Below are positions 20,891 to 31,327 of a DNA stretch of 64,000 nt, in pieces (the stretch's first letter is position 1; every line of letters begins with the position of its first letter). Where the stretch lies: contig NZ_AP014546.1 of the NCBI RefSeq assembly GCF_016592555.1, positions 3,048,501 to 3,112,500 of the forward strand, read 5' to 3'. Origin of the DNA: Neptunomonas japonica JAMM 1380. GTDB taxonomy: Bacteria > Pseudomonadota > Gammaproteobacteria > Pseudomonadales > Balneatricaceae. Position numbers and translations under genes: made by a program. Below the pieces are notes generated by a model, which made no database searches, was not told where the DNA came from, and worked only from the letters and a program-made list of their open reading frames with translations.

Positions 20891-20893
20891 AAA

Positions 20894-21421
20894 ATGAACG
20901 AAGATAATTTCGATGATATAGATAATGATGATGAAGACTTTATTAGTCGCTCTCAGATCAAGCGCGAAGCAGAAGCTCTACAGAAGTTAGGCGAGCGCTT
21001 AGTAGACCTAAAACCAGGGCAACTTGATAAACTTCCTATTGATGAAACGCTTCGCCATGCAATCGATGAAGCTAAAAAGTTACCACACCGCAGCGCCTTA
21101 CGCCGACAAATGCAATACATCGGCAAGCTAATGCGCTACGAAGATGGTGAGGCAATAGCAAACGCGATCGAACGCTTTGACGTTACAAAAGAAGCTCACA
21201 ACAAAGTTTTTCATAAACTTGAAAAATGGCGTGACCGCTTAATTGAAAACAACAAAGATAATTCAATGCTAGACGTCATTATCTCTGAATACCCTCACAC
21301 GGATATCCAGCACTTACGACAACTGGTAAGAAACGCTCAAAAAGAAGTATCGCAAAACAAACCACCGGCCGCTGCACGTAAACTATTTAAATACTTACGA
21401 GAGCTAGAAGAAAACCCATAG
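20894..21421 (+). CDS. darP: DarP/YjgA 50S ribosome-assembly-associated protein (DUF615)
   Basis: 175 aa, full length. Family motifs are SRSQIKREAEALQKLGERLV near residue 18, LPHRSALRRQMQYIGKLMR and the C-terminal AARKLFKYLREL. E. coli YjgA binds late 50S precursors. It starts 3 bp after mgtE, so the two are co-transcribed. In Pseudomonas the gene is flanked by tldD and pmbA; neither is here. Confidence 0.92.
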   Translation: MNEDNFDDIDNDDEDFISRSQIKREAEALQKLGERLVDLKPGQLDKLPIDETLRHAIDEAKKLPHRSALRRQMQYIGKLMRYEDGEAIANAIERFDVTKEAHNKVFHKLEKWRDRLIENNKDNSMLDVIISEYPHTDIQHLRQLVRNAQKEVSQNKPPAAARKLFKYLRELEENP

Positions 21422-21436
21422 TCATTGTTAACGTAT

Positions 21437-21461
21437 TAGGCTGTTAACACCTAACAGCCTA
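21437..21461. terminator. Hairpin between convergent darP and nitrilase-family genes
   Basis: A 10-bp perfect stem (TAGGCTGTTA / TAACAGCCTA) with a 5-nt loop lies between two convergent stops. Flanking T runs are weak. Confidence 0.6.
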
Positions 21462-21466
21462 TATAT

Positions 21467-22280
21467 TTACGAACGTTGCTGAAATAGCACCGGCATACGC
21501 TTACGCACACGGCCCAAGAGACTAAAATCTAATTTAGCAAGCACTACGCCCTCCCCCATTTCACATCGAGAAATAACCGTACCCCATGGGTCTACGATCA
21601 TAGAGTCGCCCGAAGTTTTACGAGAGGGGCTATGCTGCCCCCCCCTGATTTGCCCCAAGAATATAGCATTGCGTCTCAACAGCGCGGGCTCTTAATAGAA
21701 CCTCCCAATGGGCTTTGCCCGTGACTTCAGTAAAAGCAGAAGGCACAACAATAATATCCGCACCCAGCTCTCTCAATTTCCAAAAATGCTTAGGAAAACG
21801 TAAGTCATAACAGATACTCAATCCAACCTTTCCTACTTCTGTTTCAACTACAACGAACTCATCTCCAGCCTCAACAAATGCTGACTCTAGGTATACACCC
21901 TGATTATCACTGACATCAACATCAAACAGATGACGCTTATCATAACGCGCAACACACCTACCGGCAGGGTCAAAAACTTGCAAAGCAGAACGTACTTTTC
22001 GATTAGCTGCGTTGCTACCAAGCAGAGGAAAACTCCCTGCAAACAGCCAAATTCCCAGAGATTTTGAAAGGCCACTTAACCAACAAGCGCCCCTGTTATA
22101 CGCTTTCTCATCCTCAGCCAACGAGTAAAGCTGCTGACTATCAAAAAGTGCAAAATTTTCTGGCAACAATACGAGCTTGGCGCCTTCAGATACAGCTTCA
22201 CGTATAAGAACTTCAGCTCTATTCAAGTTTATTTCAACATCAGAACCAGACACCATTTGCACAACTGCTACATGGGTCAT
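21467..22280 (-). pseudogene. Carbon-nitrogen hydrolase (Nit2-like nitrilase superfamily), frameshifted at a G8 tract
   Basis: The first frame (22280 to 21630) encodes MTHVAVVQMVSG... and ends prematurely after ILGANQGG at a run of eight G (C at 21638-21645 on the + strand). The rest, starting QHSPSRK and containing GDSMIVDPWGTVISR, continues in another frame to 21467. Six G would join them as ANQGGQH, matching the family pattern ANQGGxH. The catalytic Glu (LLPENF), Lys (RYDKRHLFDV) and Cys (LSICYDLRFP) all lie before the break, but ~60 C-terminal residues of the fold are lost. Decay, phase variation or a sequence error are all possible. It overlaps yhdP by 4 bp. Confidence 0.8.
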
Positions 22281-25200
22281 TTTTTATCCCCTTCTTGCCC
22301 TGAGGTGTCATTAGAAGATTTAGCAGCTAAAGGGGTAATTGATTTAACATCTGGCTCAACCCATGGACCTGATAATTGGTACTTTATTGTGGACACTCTC
22401 TCAAACTTATCACCGATAAGCTTATCCAGTAAAAATACAGCACCCGCAATTTGAGGAGCTCCCAGCAACACTGCCGCAACAGGCAAGTTACTTGTTACAG
22501 GTAAGACTACATCAACTTCGCTATCCAACGTCTGATCCACAATATTGATACTTCCTTGCATATTCACATTAGCGGAAGGCCCATCAAGAGAAAATGGTTC
22601 CTGACTATAGGCGATACCACTGTTAAGCAAGTAGTGTGCGCTTACACGATCAAACGCTACGCCCGCTTTTACCAAGTCAGTAAAATTAAGTTGCAACCTT
22701 CGAACCACAGTATTGAGATTTAGAATGCCAAATAAACGTAATATATTACTGTGCTGCCCTGTTTCAATAATTCGCCCTTTCTTCAGTAACATCTTAAAAT
22801 TTCCGTTTAAGTTTCTAGTTTCAAAACCCCACGGATACCCTGACCATGAAACATCACTGGTGATATTTGTTGACTGCGACTCAATGACACCTTCATAGCC
22901 AAAGTTATTCAAAAGCGTACCTAGGTCCCCTCCTTGTAACGCTATATTCATATAACTAGCGGGCTGGCCACCTTTTAAGCGCCACCCTGCATCACCTGTT
23001 AGTGAGAATTTACCGAAACGCCCAGCAATGTTTTTAACTGTTAGCTGGCCAGCAGGGTCTGGCTCAATTTCCATACGCCACTGCCCTACTGGTTTAGAGT
23101 CAAGATACAACTTATTAATAGAAAGCTGCACTAACGGCCATTCACTAGTATCAAAAATCTCTTGTTTAAGTGCATTATCACCTTTTGAGGGTTCTTGGTT
23201 TTTATCCAAATACCAGTGGTCTAAATTCACAATATAAGCAGTGCTACCCTCTTTAGGAAAAAGTATCTCACCGGCAACTTTAGGGCTTACAAAACCAATA
23301 GCAGTTTGGTTGCTACCTTCAGCATTGACAACTAGATCAACATTACCGACTTGCACATCCCCTGCCGATAAGCGCCCGATATGTAACGCCAACTGCTTCA
23401 AACCACCTTGTGAATCGGAAAGGCTTTCGCTACTCCACCAGTTATTTTGAACCATAAAAGCCTTCAGCTGAGCAAGGTCAACCTGATCAATAGCGCCATC
23501 TACCCATATGCCTGCTTCAACGGGTTCCTGAGGGCGCTCTCCACCAAAGCTAAGACGCGTTCTTGAAGCGCTCTCAATAGACTTTGTAACACCACGCAGC
23601 TGGCTACCTAGCTTATATCGCCAAACAGGACTATCACTCCCTAACTGACCTACAATCTGCAACGGCATCATAGCATCAGCGGTTTTCCCAAACGGAGCGG
23701 GGGCTTGTAGTTCAACCCCCTTCAAGCTGGAGTCAACGACTAACTTGTTACATGTAGCTACGCCGGAACATAGGTCCAAACGAGCATTAATAACAGCAGC
23801 TCCTTTAGCACTGTTTAATAAAGATAATTCTGTTTGCTTTTTTAACGCGTCTATAGAAATTTTTCCAGAAAGATACACCCGAGTCACTTCAGGAAGCTGC
23901 TGCGTTTTTTCTACAGGTTCAATCCGCACAGCAACAGGTGCATTCATAAAAGATGCCTTAACGTTGTTGCTAGAGAGGCCTTTCTCAGTCGAAAAATCGA
24001 GATCTCCAGAAACGTCATTAAAAACTAACTTTTCTGATACGCTTTCAAAACGCCCCTTATCAAAACGCGAAGAAACCTTAACAATTGGAACTCCCTTTTC
24101 GGATAGAGGTAGCAGCACAGCAACTTCTGTTTTATGCTTGCCTGACAATGACCATGAATCAAGACCATCACCTACTAAGTCATGCAGTGATGTAGTTTTA
24201 AGCAAAGTAAAAATATCTTTAGCATCACCCAGCACCGACGTTTTAACACTCAGCTGATCCGACCTAGCAGGTAAGTGCACTTGAATCTTGCTTGCACGGC
24301 TATTTAATAACACTCCCGTACTGGCAGTAATATCTAATGCCTCTCCATCCAAACTGATCGTCATATCGGCCTGCTTAACAACAGGCCAATCTGGTTGAAA
24401 CTTCACCGTAGCACGCTCAACATCAAAGTAGAGTTGTACGGTAGGAGGTAAACGCCCTTCTAAGCTGCGAGTACCTGCGCGTAAAAGCAACATACCATCT
24501 TTGACAGTGCCCTCTTTAATCGCCGCTGATACCCAGCGGTGCAAAGACTCTCCCACTTCCGCAGGAGGTATATATAAAGGTGCTTGTTTGGCGTCTGCAT
24601 TCTTCAGCGCAATCAGCAACGTCAGCTCAGTTTGATGCATACGGTCTAATGGTAGATACATGCTAAACCGACCAGACGCACTCAATGATTCATTTTCCAG
24701 GTTCAATAAACTGCTATTTACCGTAACGACAGGACTCGAATGCCCCTCTCTTTCTTCAATAATCCAACTAACGCGACCACTCGCTTCACGGTACTCCCAG
24801 TTTTCAGAAAATATCCCAGGAAACCCCATTACAAATGACTCAGTATCTAAATCAATATCGCCAGAGATTTCAGTAAAAGCGATGCGCCCTGTCACATTTT
24901 TTAAAACTGGAGCGCCATAATAGTCATCAACACTCACTCCACGAAGATCACCCTCACCTTGCAGCTTTGCTAGGTTATGCGGGTCGGCCCAAACTACCGT
25001 TACGTTCTTAATACTCCCCTGAGGCTGTAACTTAAGTAACGCATCATCTAAGCTCTCAGGCATATAAGGCTTACCAAGAAACCATTGCGACCACATGGCT
25101 AAATCTAACTCTTTAAGGTTCGCTTGATGCAGTAATACTTTTCCTTTATTCAAGCTAATATCAGTTGATATAAAAGGCATTTCTATTCTTGCTTGGCTGT

Positions 25201-26158
25201 TTTGTACTAACAGGTCGGAAATCACAAGCTTAAACTTTTCTGCAGAAGTGGGCTGAAGCGCAAAGGTAACGGCACTATCAATAATATTCTCCAATGACTC
25301 CTGCTCAAAAGATAAACGCTTGATACTCAATTGCCCTTGTAAAGCTTCAACACGCTGATTACTCCAGCGTCCCCAAAGCTCAGTGCCCATATCTAGGTCT
25401 TTTATATCAAATGGTAAATCCACTAAATCAAGGTTCAGTAGTTGCTGCCCAAAATTACTAACTTTTGCATAAAGCTTATAATCACCCAACAAAGGATCAA
25501 CAGGAAGATTCTCTGTTTCAATAGCAAATTCAACATTCGATGAATTACTATCAGCGAGTGCTAACGTTAAAGACCCATATAGATAATGCTGATCACCTGC
25601 ATTATTTAATAAGAAGGTAATAGGGGATATTTTCTGGACAGCTCCCTGCTGAGGATGCAAAGATAAACGCGCATTAGTAAAAGAGACTTCAGGCTGCTGA
25701 ACCAGCATATTAATAACGTGCCTAACAAGACCATCACTACTCACCGAAGAAGAGCTCGTGCCTAACGTTCCCCATCGTCCATCACGCTGGCGAAGAGATA
25801 CAGACGTTTGATCAATATTTAAGATAGAAAATATAGGAAAGCGAGCAAATATTGAGGCAAAAAGATCAATCTCAGCATCTACCCGATGAATGCTAAAATC
25901 AACCTCAGGCCCTGTAGCAGAATCACTATAGGTACGAATATTTTGTAAATGAAAAGTGGGGTACTTCCCATCCCAATGTGCAGAGACCTCCTGTATGGTA
26001 ATAGGTGTACCTGCTTTATCTGAAATATATTCTTCTATCGCAGTTTTGTGTTCGGCGATGGATGGTAGGAACTGTCGAGTAAGGGCCACTGCGATTGCGA
26101 CTAACAGCAAAACCACCAACAATACCCAACCTACCCAGTGAAAGAGACGATTCAGCAT
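22277..26158 (-). CDS. yhdP: YhdP-family AsmA-like envelope lipid-transport protein
   Basis: 1293 aa with one N-terminal transmembrane helix (residues ~10-30) followed by a very long beta-rich periplasmic region. Internal blocks resembling the family (DUF3971 and AsmA_2 type), such as NGNFKMLLKKGRIIETGQ and LLNLNTVVRRLQLNFTDL, are near the C-terminus. YhdP, TamB and YdbH are thought to bridge inner and outer membranes and carry phospholipid. The gene order rng-yhdP-nitrilase is conserved in gammaproteobacteria. No internal stop or frameshift is seen. Confidence 0.92.
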   Translation of the reverse strand: MLNRLFHWVGWVLLVVLLLVAIAVALTRQFLPSIAEHKTAIEEYISDKAGTPITIQEVSAHWDGKYPTFHLQNIRTYSDSATGPEVDFSIHRVDAEIDLFASIFARFPIFSILNIDQTSVSLRQRDGRWGTLGTSSSSVSSDGLVRHVINMLVQQPEVSFTNARLSLHPQQGAVQKISPITFLLNNAGDQHYLYGSLTLALADSNSSNVEFAIETENLPVDPLLGDYKLYAKVSNFGQQLLNLDLVDLPFDIKDLDMGTELWGRWSNQRVEALQGQLSIKRLSFEQESLENIIDSAVTFALQPTSAEKFKLVISDLLVQNSQARIEMPFISTDISLNKGKVLLHQANLKELDLAMWSQWFLGKPYMPESLDDALLKLQPQGSIKNVTVVWADPHNLAKLQGEGDLRGVSVDDYYGAPVLKNVTGRIAFTEISGDIDLDTESFVMGFPGIFSENWEYREASGRVSWIIEEREGHSSPVVTVNSSLLNLENESLSASGRFSMYLPLDRMHQTELTLLIALKNADAKQAPLYIPPAEVGESLHRWVSAAIKEGTVKDGMLLLRAGTRSLEGRLPPTVQLYFDVERATVKFQPDWPVVKQADMTISLDGEALDITASTGVLLNSRASKIQVHLPARSDQLSVKTSVLGDAKDIFTLLKTTSLHDLVGDGLDSWSLSGKHKTEVAVLLPLSEKGVPIVKVSSRFDKGRFESVSEKLVFNDVSGDLDFSTEKGLSSNNVKASFMNAPVAVRIEPVEKTQQLPEVTRVYLSGKISIDALKKQTELSLLNSAKGAAVINARLDLCSGVATCNKLVVDSSLKGVELQAPAPFGKTADAMMPLQIVGQLGSDSPVWRYKLGSQLRGVTKSIESASRTRLSFGGERPQEPVEAGIWVDGAIDQVDLAQLKAFMVQNNWWSSESLSDSQGGLKQLALHIGRLSAGDVQVGNVDLVVNAEGSNQTAIGFVSPKVAGEILFPKEGSTAYIVNLDHWYLDKNQEPSKGDNALKQEIFDTSEWPLVQLSINKLYLDSKPVGQWRMEIEPDPAGQLTVKNIAGRFGKFSLTGDAGWRLKGGQPASYMNIALQGGDLGTLLNNFGYEGVIESQSTNITSDVSWSGYPWGFETRNLNGNFKMLLKKGRIIETGQHSNILRLFGILNLNTVVRRLQLNFTDLVKAGVAFDRVSAHYLLNSGIAYSQEPFSLDGPSANVNMQGSINIVDQTLDSEVDVVLPVTSNLPVAAVLLGAPQIAGAVFLLDKLIGDKFERVSTIKYQLSGPWVEPDVKSITPLAAKSSNDTSGQEGDKK

Positions 26159-26273
26159 TTAACTTCACCTACTCGGCCGATCAGCAGAGTATTTTTGACG
26201 CTTAAATTTTCAGCAGAGCATAACTAGGCTCTGTCACCATAGAACTATAACTATAAATAAGCGCAGTAGTATA

Positions 26274-27752
26274 TTACCTTAACACAACATCAAACTGCTC
26301 TGGGCTATACATTGCTTCGACTTGAAAACGAATCGTTTTATTAATAAAGGCTTCAAGCTCGGCAACATGATCTGAAGCATCATCGGTTAAATACTCAACC
26401 ACGCCAGCTGACGCTAGAACTAGATACGCTTCGGTGTCATAGGCACGATGTTGGCGTAAAATTTCGCGGAAAATCTCATAACACACCGTCACAGGTGTTT
26501 TGATAGAACCTCGGCCTTGGCACTGACTGCATGGTTCACACAGAATATGCTCTAAGCTTTCTCGAGTGCGCTTGCGTGTCATTTCTACGAGCCCTAGCTC
26601 TGAAACACCCGTAACTTTACATTTAGCATGATCGCGGTCCAATACTCGCTCAAGCGTTCTTAGCACTTGCTGCTGATGCTCAACCATCTCCATATCAATA
26701 AAGTCGATGATAATAATACCGCCAAGATTTCTTAAACGCAGCTGTCTGCCGATAGCGGTTGCTGCTTCAAGATTCGTCTTGAAAATAGTTTCTTCCAAAT
26801 TACGGTGGCCAACAAAGCCTCCAGTATTTACATCAACGGTTGTCATCGCCTCTGTCTGATCAAAAATCAAATACCCACCAGATTTCAGATCAACTTTGCG
26901 CCCAAGCGCTCTTTGCATCTCATCTTCTACGTTATAGAGATCGAAGATCGGCCTTTCCCCGGGATAATACTCAAGGTGGTCATATATCTCTGGGACTAAA
27001 GCTTTCGAGAAGGATTGGGCTTTTTGAAAAGTCTCTCGGGAATCTATTCTGATACGTTCAATACCCGCATGTGCCATATCCCTCAAGGCACGCATATTCA
27101 ACGGCAAATCTTCATAAACAATAGAGGGAACAGAAGCGGTAACAGCTCCAGCTTCTATCGCCTTCCACAAACGCTTTAAAAACTGAACATCTGCAACCAG
27201 TTCGGTTTCCGAAGCGCCTTCTGCAACTGTACGTAAAATATATCCAGCCGTATCTGATTCATCCAAGGCAACGCATTTTTGTAATGCACTGCGTAAACGT
27301 TCACGCTCTTCAACATCTTCAATACGTTGGGAAACACCGATATGACTATTTCCAGGCATATACACTAAATAACGAGAAGGAATGGATATATGCGTTGTTA
27401 AACGCGCCCCTTTAGTACCAATAGGGTCTTTAGTAACCTGCACAACTAGCGCTTGGCCTTCTCTTAGGACGTGAGAAATAGAAATACTATTTTTCTCTTC
27501 ACCACTACTCTGCTGAGGCAACACATCTTCAACATGAATAAAAGCGGCTCGTTCCAAGCCTATTTCAATAAAAGCAGCTTGCATGCCTGGTAGCACTCGA
27601 ACTACTTTTCCTTTATAAATATTTCCGACAATACCGCGCTTTGTTGAACGCTCTACATAGATTTCCTGAGGCATCCCGTTTTCGATAACAGCAACACGGG
27701 TTTCCATCGGGGTGAAATTAATCAGTATTTCTTCTCCAACGTTTGTTGCCAC
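26274..27752 (-). CDS. rng: Ribonuclease G
   Basis: 492 aa: an S1 RNA-binding domain (~38-128, GIVGNIYKGKVVRVLPGMQAA in part), RNase H-like and DNase I-like catalytic domain with the metal-binding IIIIDFIDM and TTVDVNTGGFVGHRNLEE (in segments), and a Zn-link CEPCSQCQGRG. It lacks the long disordered tail of RNase E. It matures 16S rRNA 5' ends and decays some mRNAs. It lies 30 bp downstream of maf in the mre-maf-rng run. Confidence 0.95.
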   Translation of the reverse strand: MATNVGEEILINFTPMETRVAVIENGMPQEIYVERSTKRGIVGNIYKGKVVRVLPGMQAAFIEIGLERAAFIHVEDVLPQQSSGEEKNSISISHVLREGQALVVQVTKDPIGTKGARLTTHISIPSRYLVYMPGNSHIGVSQRIEDVEERERLRSALQKCVALDESDTAGYILRTVAEGASETELVADVQFLKRLWKAIEAGAVTASVPSIVYEDLPLNMRALRDMAHAGIERIRIDSRETFQKAQSFSKALVPEIYDHLEYYPGERPIFDLYNVEDEMQRALGRKVDLKSGGYLIFDQTEAMTTVDVNTGGFVGHRNLEETIFKTNLEAATAIGRQLRLRNLGGIIIIDFIDMEMVEHQQQVLRTLERVLDRDHAKCKVTGVSELGLVEMTRKRTRESLEHILCEPCSQCQGRGSIKTPVTVCYEIFREILRQHRAYDTEAYLVLASAGVVEYLTDDASDHVAELEAFINKTIRFQVEAMYSPEQFDVVLR

Positions 27753-27782
27753 AGGAGCCTTCCTAACTAAAAAATGAAATGG

Positions 27783-28361
27783 TTAATATTGCCAAACTTT
27801 GATTCCGACCTTATTTAAGAGTTCCGACGTTTCTGCCAAAGGCAAACCAACAACGTTTGAATAACTCCCTTCTATCTTTTCAACAAAAATTGCCCCAAAA
27901 CCTTGAATACCATAACCACCTGCTTTGTCGCATGGCTCTTTGGTTTTCCAATAGCGATGGCATAATTCAGCATCTAATGTTTTAAAAGTAACATGGGTAA
28001 CAACAACCTGGCTATCGGTAAAGCCGTTATTCGTCAATGCGATACCCGTCATAACTTGATGCGTCCGACCAGAGAGTTGCTGCAACATTACGACGGCTTG
28101 ATCTTCAGATTCAGGTTTACCTAATATATATCCATCAATAACGACCGTGGTATCTGCACCTAATACCGCACACTGCTGCCCATTTCGAAGAAAGCCTTCC
28201 TTTGATTTTTCACACGCTAAACGCTGCACATAATCTGCGGGCAACTCACCGGGCAAAACATCCTCATTGATATCAACACTACTCTGCTTAAAAACGACAC
28301 CTATCTGTGCCAATAACTCTTTTCGGCGCGGGGAGGCCGAAGCCAAAATAAGCTCACACAT
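27783..28361 (-). CDS. maf: Maf-family nucleoside triphosphate pyrophosphatase (YhdE type)
   Basis: 192 aa. The N-terminal LILASASPRRKELLAQIG motif, LGADTTVVIDG near residue 70 and the C-terminal GYGIQGFGAIFVEKIEGSYS and NVVGLPLAE are diagnostic. The YhdE group hydrolyses dTTP/UTP and modified nucleotides. It lies between mreD and rng as in E. coli. Confidence 0.94.
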   Translation of the reverse strand: MCELILASASPRRKELLAQIGVVFKQSSVDINEDVLPGELPADYVQRLACEKSKEGFLRNGQQCAVLGADTTVVIDGYILGKPESEDQAVVMLQQLSGRTHQVMTGIALTNNGFTDSQVVVTHVTFKTLDAELCHRYWKTKEPCDKAGGYGIQGFGAIFVEKIEGSYSNVVGLPLAETSELLNKVGIKVWQY

Positions 28362-28380
28362 AATAAACTCAAAACAGTAA

Positions 28381-28869
28381 TCAGTTAACGTGGAATGTAC
28401 GCCTTATACCCCTGAGCACAACAAACACCCATGGCCATAAAATGGCACTAACCAAGGCAGGTAACAAGAAAACAAGGCTATCGCCAGTACTACCCGATAA
28501 AGACTGTATCCAATGAAAAATCAACTGGTTAATCCCAACTAGCACTAACACCATCATCGCTTGTTGCCACAAAGGGTACATCCTTAGTCGCTTATGCAGT
28601 ATCAATGTGATAAATGCCACCATCGTTAATGAAAGTGCATTCATACCAAGCAAGCTACCTTTCAATACATCTAAGGCCAACCCCGATATCCAGGCCATAC
28701 CTATACCAAAACGATGTGGCAAAGCCATGACCCAATAAATAACGATCATGGCCACCCATTCAGGCCTCCACCAGACAAACATGGCGGGTAACGGCATCTG
28801 GCTGAGAATAAAGCCAACAATTAACGTACCGATAACAATCAATACACCGCCATTACGTCGCTCACTCAT
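28381..28869 (-). CDS. mreD: Rod-shape-determining membrane protein MreD
   Basis: 162 aa with about five hydrophobic helices covering almost the whole protein; the conserved WISGLALDVLKGSLLGMNAL segment is present. It is part of the elongasome with MreB, MreC and RodA. The start overlaps the end of mreC by 8 bp. Confidence 0.9.
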   Translation of the reverse strand: MSERRNGGVLIVIGTLIVGFILSQMPLPAMFVWWRPEWVAMIVIYWVMALPHRFGIGMAWISGLALDVLKGSLLGMNALSLTMVAFITLILHKRLRMYPLWQQAMMVLVLVGINQLIFHWIQSLSGSTGDSLVFLLPALVSAILWPWVFVVLRGIRRTFHVN

Positions 28870-29760
28870 GTGGTTCTTTCACCTCAGAAGATCCCACTTC
28901 ATTAGGCCCCTCATTAGATTGACTGACAGGCTCTTGTCGATTTTCAATAATCGGCTCCACCAGCAACAGATGCCTGCTTTTATCCAAACGAGCGGCCGGT
29001 GTCGCTTTAACAATGGAGAATGGACGTCCTGGATCACGAACTACGCTGGTTACTTTCGCCACTGGGTATCCATATGGAAAGCGCCCCCCTAGTCCAGAAG
29101 TAACCAACAAATCACCTATGCGAACATCGGCAGTATCGGGCACATGTTCTAATTCCAATTCACCCAATGTGCCTTTACCTAAAGCAATAGCACGAAATCC
29201 ATTACGATTAATCTCAACAGGAAGAGCGTGGCGTGCATCTGTGATCAGCATAACTCGGCAAGTATAGTGCGACACATCGACCACTTGGCCAAGAACCCCT
29301 CTCGCATCTAGCACTGGCTGACCAAGAAAAACACCATCTTCTTGGCCTTTTCCTAAAATAATCTGATGCTGAAATGGGTCCGGGTTTACGCCAATCAATT
29401 CGGCAAGTTGCACATCATTTTTAATACGCTGACGACCACTTAATAGCTCTCGGAGACGTAAGTTCTCGGTTGTCAGAGAAGCCATCTGCTGCACCTGTTG
29501 ATCTAGTAAAATAACTTCAGATCGCAACTGAATATTATCTTTAACAAGAGAGCGCCTACTGACCAAAACATCAGAGAGGTCATCGGCTATTCTCGTGGGC
29601 ATATCGACCAACCACTGAATAGGCGTCATCACAAGAGAAAGCACACTGCGCGCTTCACGCGTGCGAGATGGATTCAGATCACTCACCATAAAAATAATAG
29701 CAAGTATGACAAGTACAAGGAAAAAAGACGGGGTATGCCGCCTTTAAATATAGGTTTCAC
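28862..29760 (-). CDS. mreC: Rod-shape-determining protein MreC, with an apparent frameshift in codons 11-14
   Basis: The main frame (from 29689) encodes a coiled coil (~residues 60-100), then the two beta-barrel halves of MreC (LIGVNPDPFQHQIILGKGQE, VMLITDARHALPVEINRNG), but begins only after the membrane anchor. A perfect SD (AGGAGG at 29768-29773) lies 7 nt before a GTG at 29760 that reads VKPIFKGGIPRLF. At a T6 run (A at 29721-29726 on +) one extra T would join this to FLVLVILAIIFMVSDLN, restoring the expected anchor. MreC anchors the elongasome and is essential in most rods, so a sequence error or slippage is as likely as a true mutation. It is followed by mreD. Confidence 0.85.
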
Positions 29761-29767
29761 GCAGGCG

Positions 29768-29773
29768 CCTCCT
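29768..29773 (-). promoter_or_regulatory. Shine-Dalgarno AGGAGG deciding the mreC start
   Basis: A perfect AGGAGG 7 nt before the GTG at 29760. No comparable site precedes the downstream ATG at 29689. This places the true mreC start in the frame that is later broken at the T6 run. Confidence 0.75.
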
Positions 29774-29820
29774 CAATCTAAAAGAAGGCGATTGACAACT
29801 ATTCATAACAACAACCGCTG

Positions 29821-30918
<1,098 letters not shown>

Positions 30919-31006
30919 CTAGCAACGGCAGGGATTTAGAGCAAGGAGCAAATATGTTAAGTTAGTCTTTTTTTCGCCAAATCCGAGACAGTTAGCGAGA
31001 TCACCC

Positions 31007-31294
31007 ATGGCTCTAAACAGAACCGATGTAGAAAAAATTGCACATCTGGCACGTCTGCAAATAGACGAAAACGATGTGCCTGAGTATGCGACAAACTTAT
31101 CAAACATACTGGATCTAATCAGCCAGATGCAGAGTATCGACACAGCAGATGTTGAGCCACTCGCACATCCACTTGATGCCGTACAACGCTTAAGGGCAGA
31201 CAGTATCACTGAGCAAAACCAGCGTGAGCATCTACAAAGTGTAGCTCCGTCTGTGGAAAACGGCCTATTTCTTGTACCTAAGGTCATTGACTAA
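31007..31294 (+). CDS. gatC: Asp-tRNA(Asn)/Glu-tRNA(Gln) amidotransferase subunit C
   Basis: 95 aa, full length, with [20 protein letters not shown] near the N-terminus and [20 protein letters not shown] later. It clamps GatA and GatB together in the GatCAB enzyme that makes Gln-tRNA or Asn-tRNA by transamidation. It is the first gene of gatC-gatA-gatB and divergent from mreB. Confidence 0.95.
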   Translation: MALNRTDVEKIAHLARLQIDENDVPEYATNLSNILDLISQMQSIDTADVEPLAHPLDAVQRLRADSITEQNQREHLQSVAPSVENGLFLVPKVID

Positions 31295-31327
31295 CAGCGC
31301 CGGCATAACGATTAGGACTAAATAAAG

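Noticed and set aside
23745..24257. 170-codon open frame antisense to yhdP
   Set aside because: Contained within yhdP; no start signal or family resemblance.
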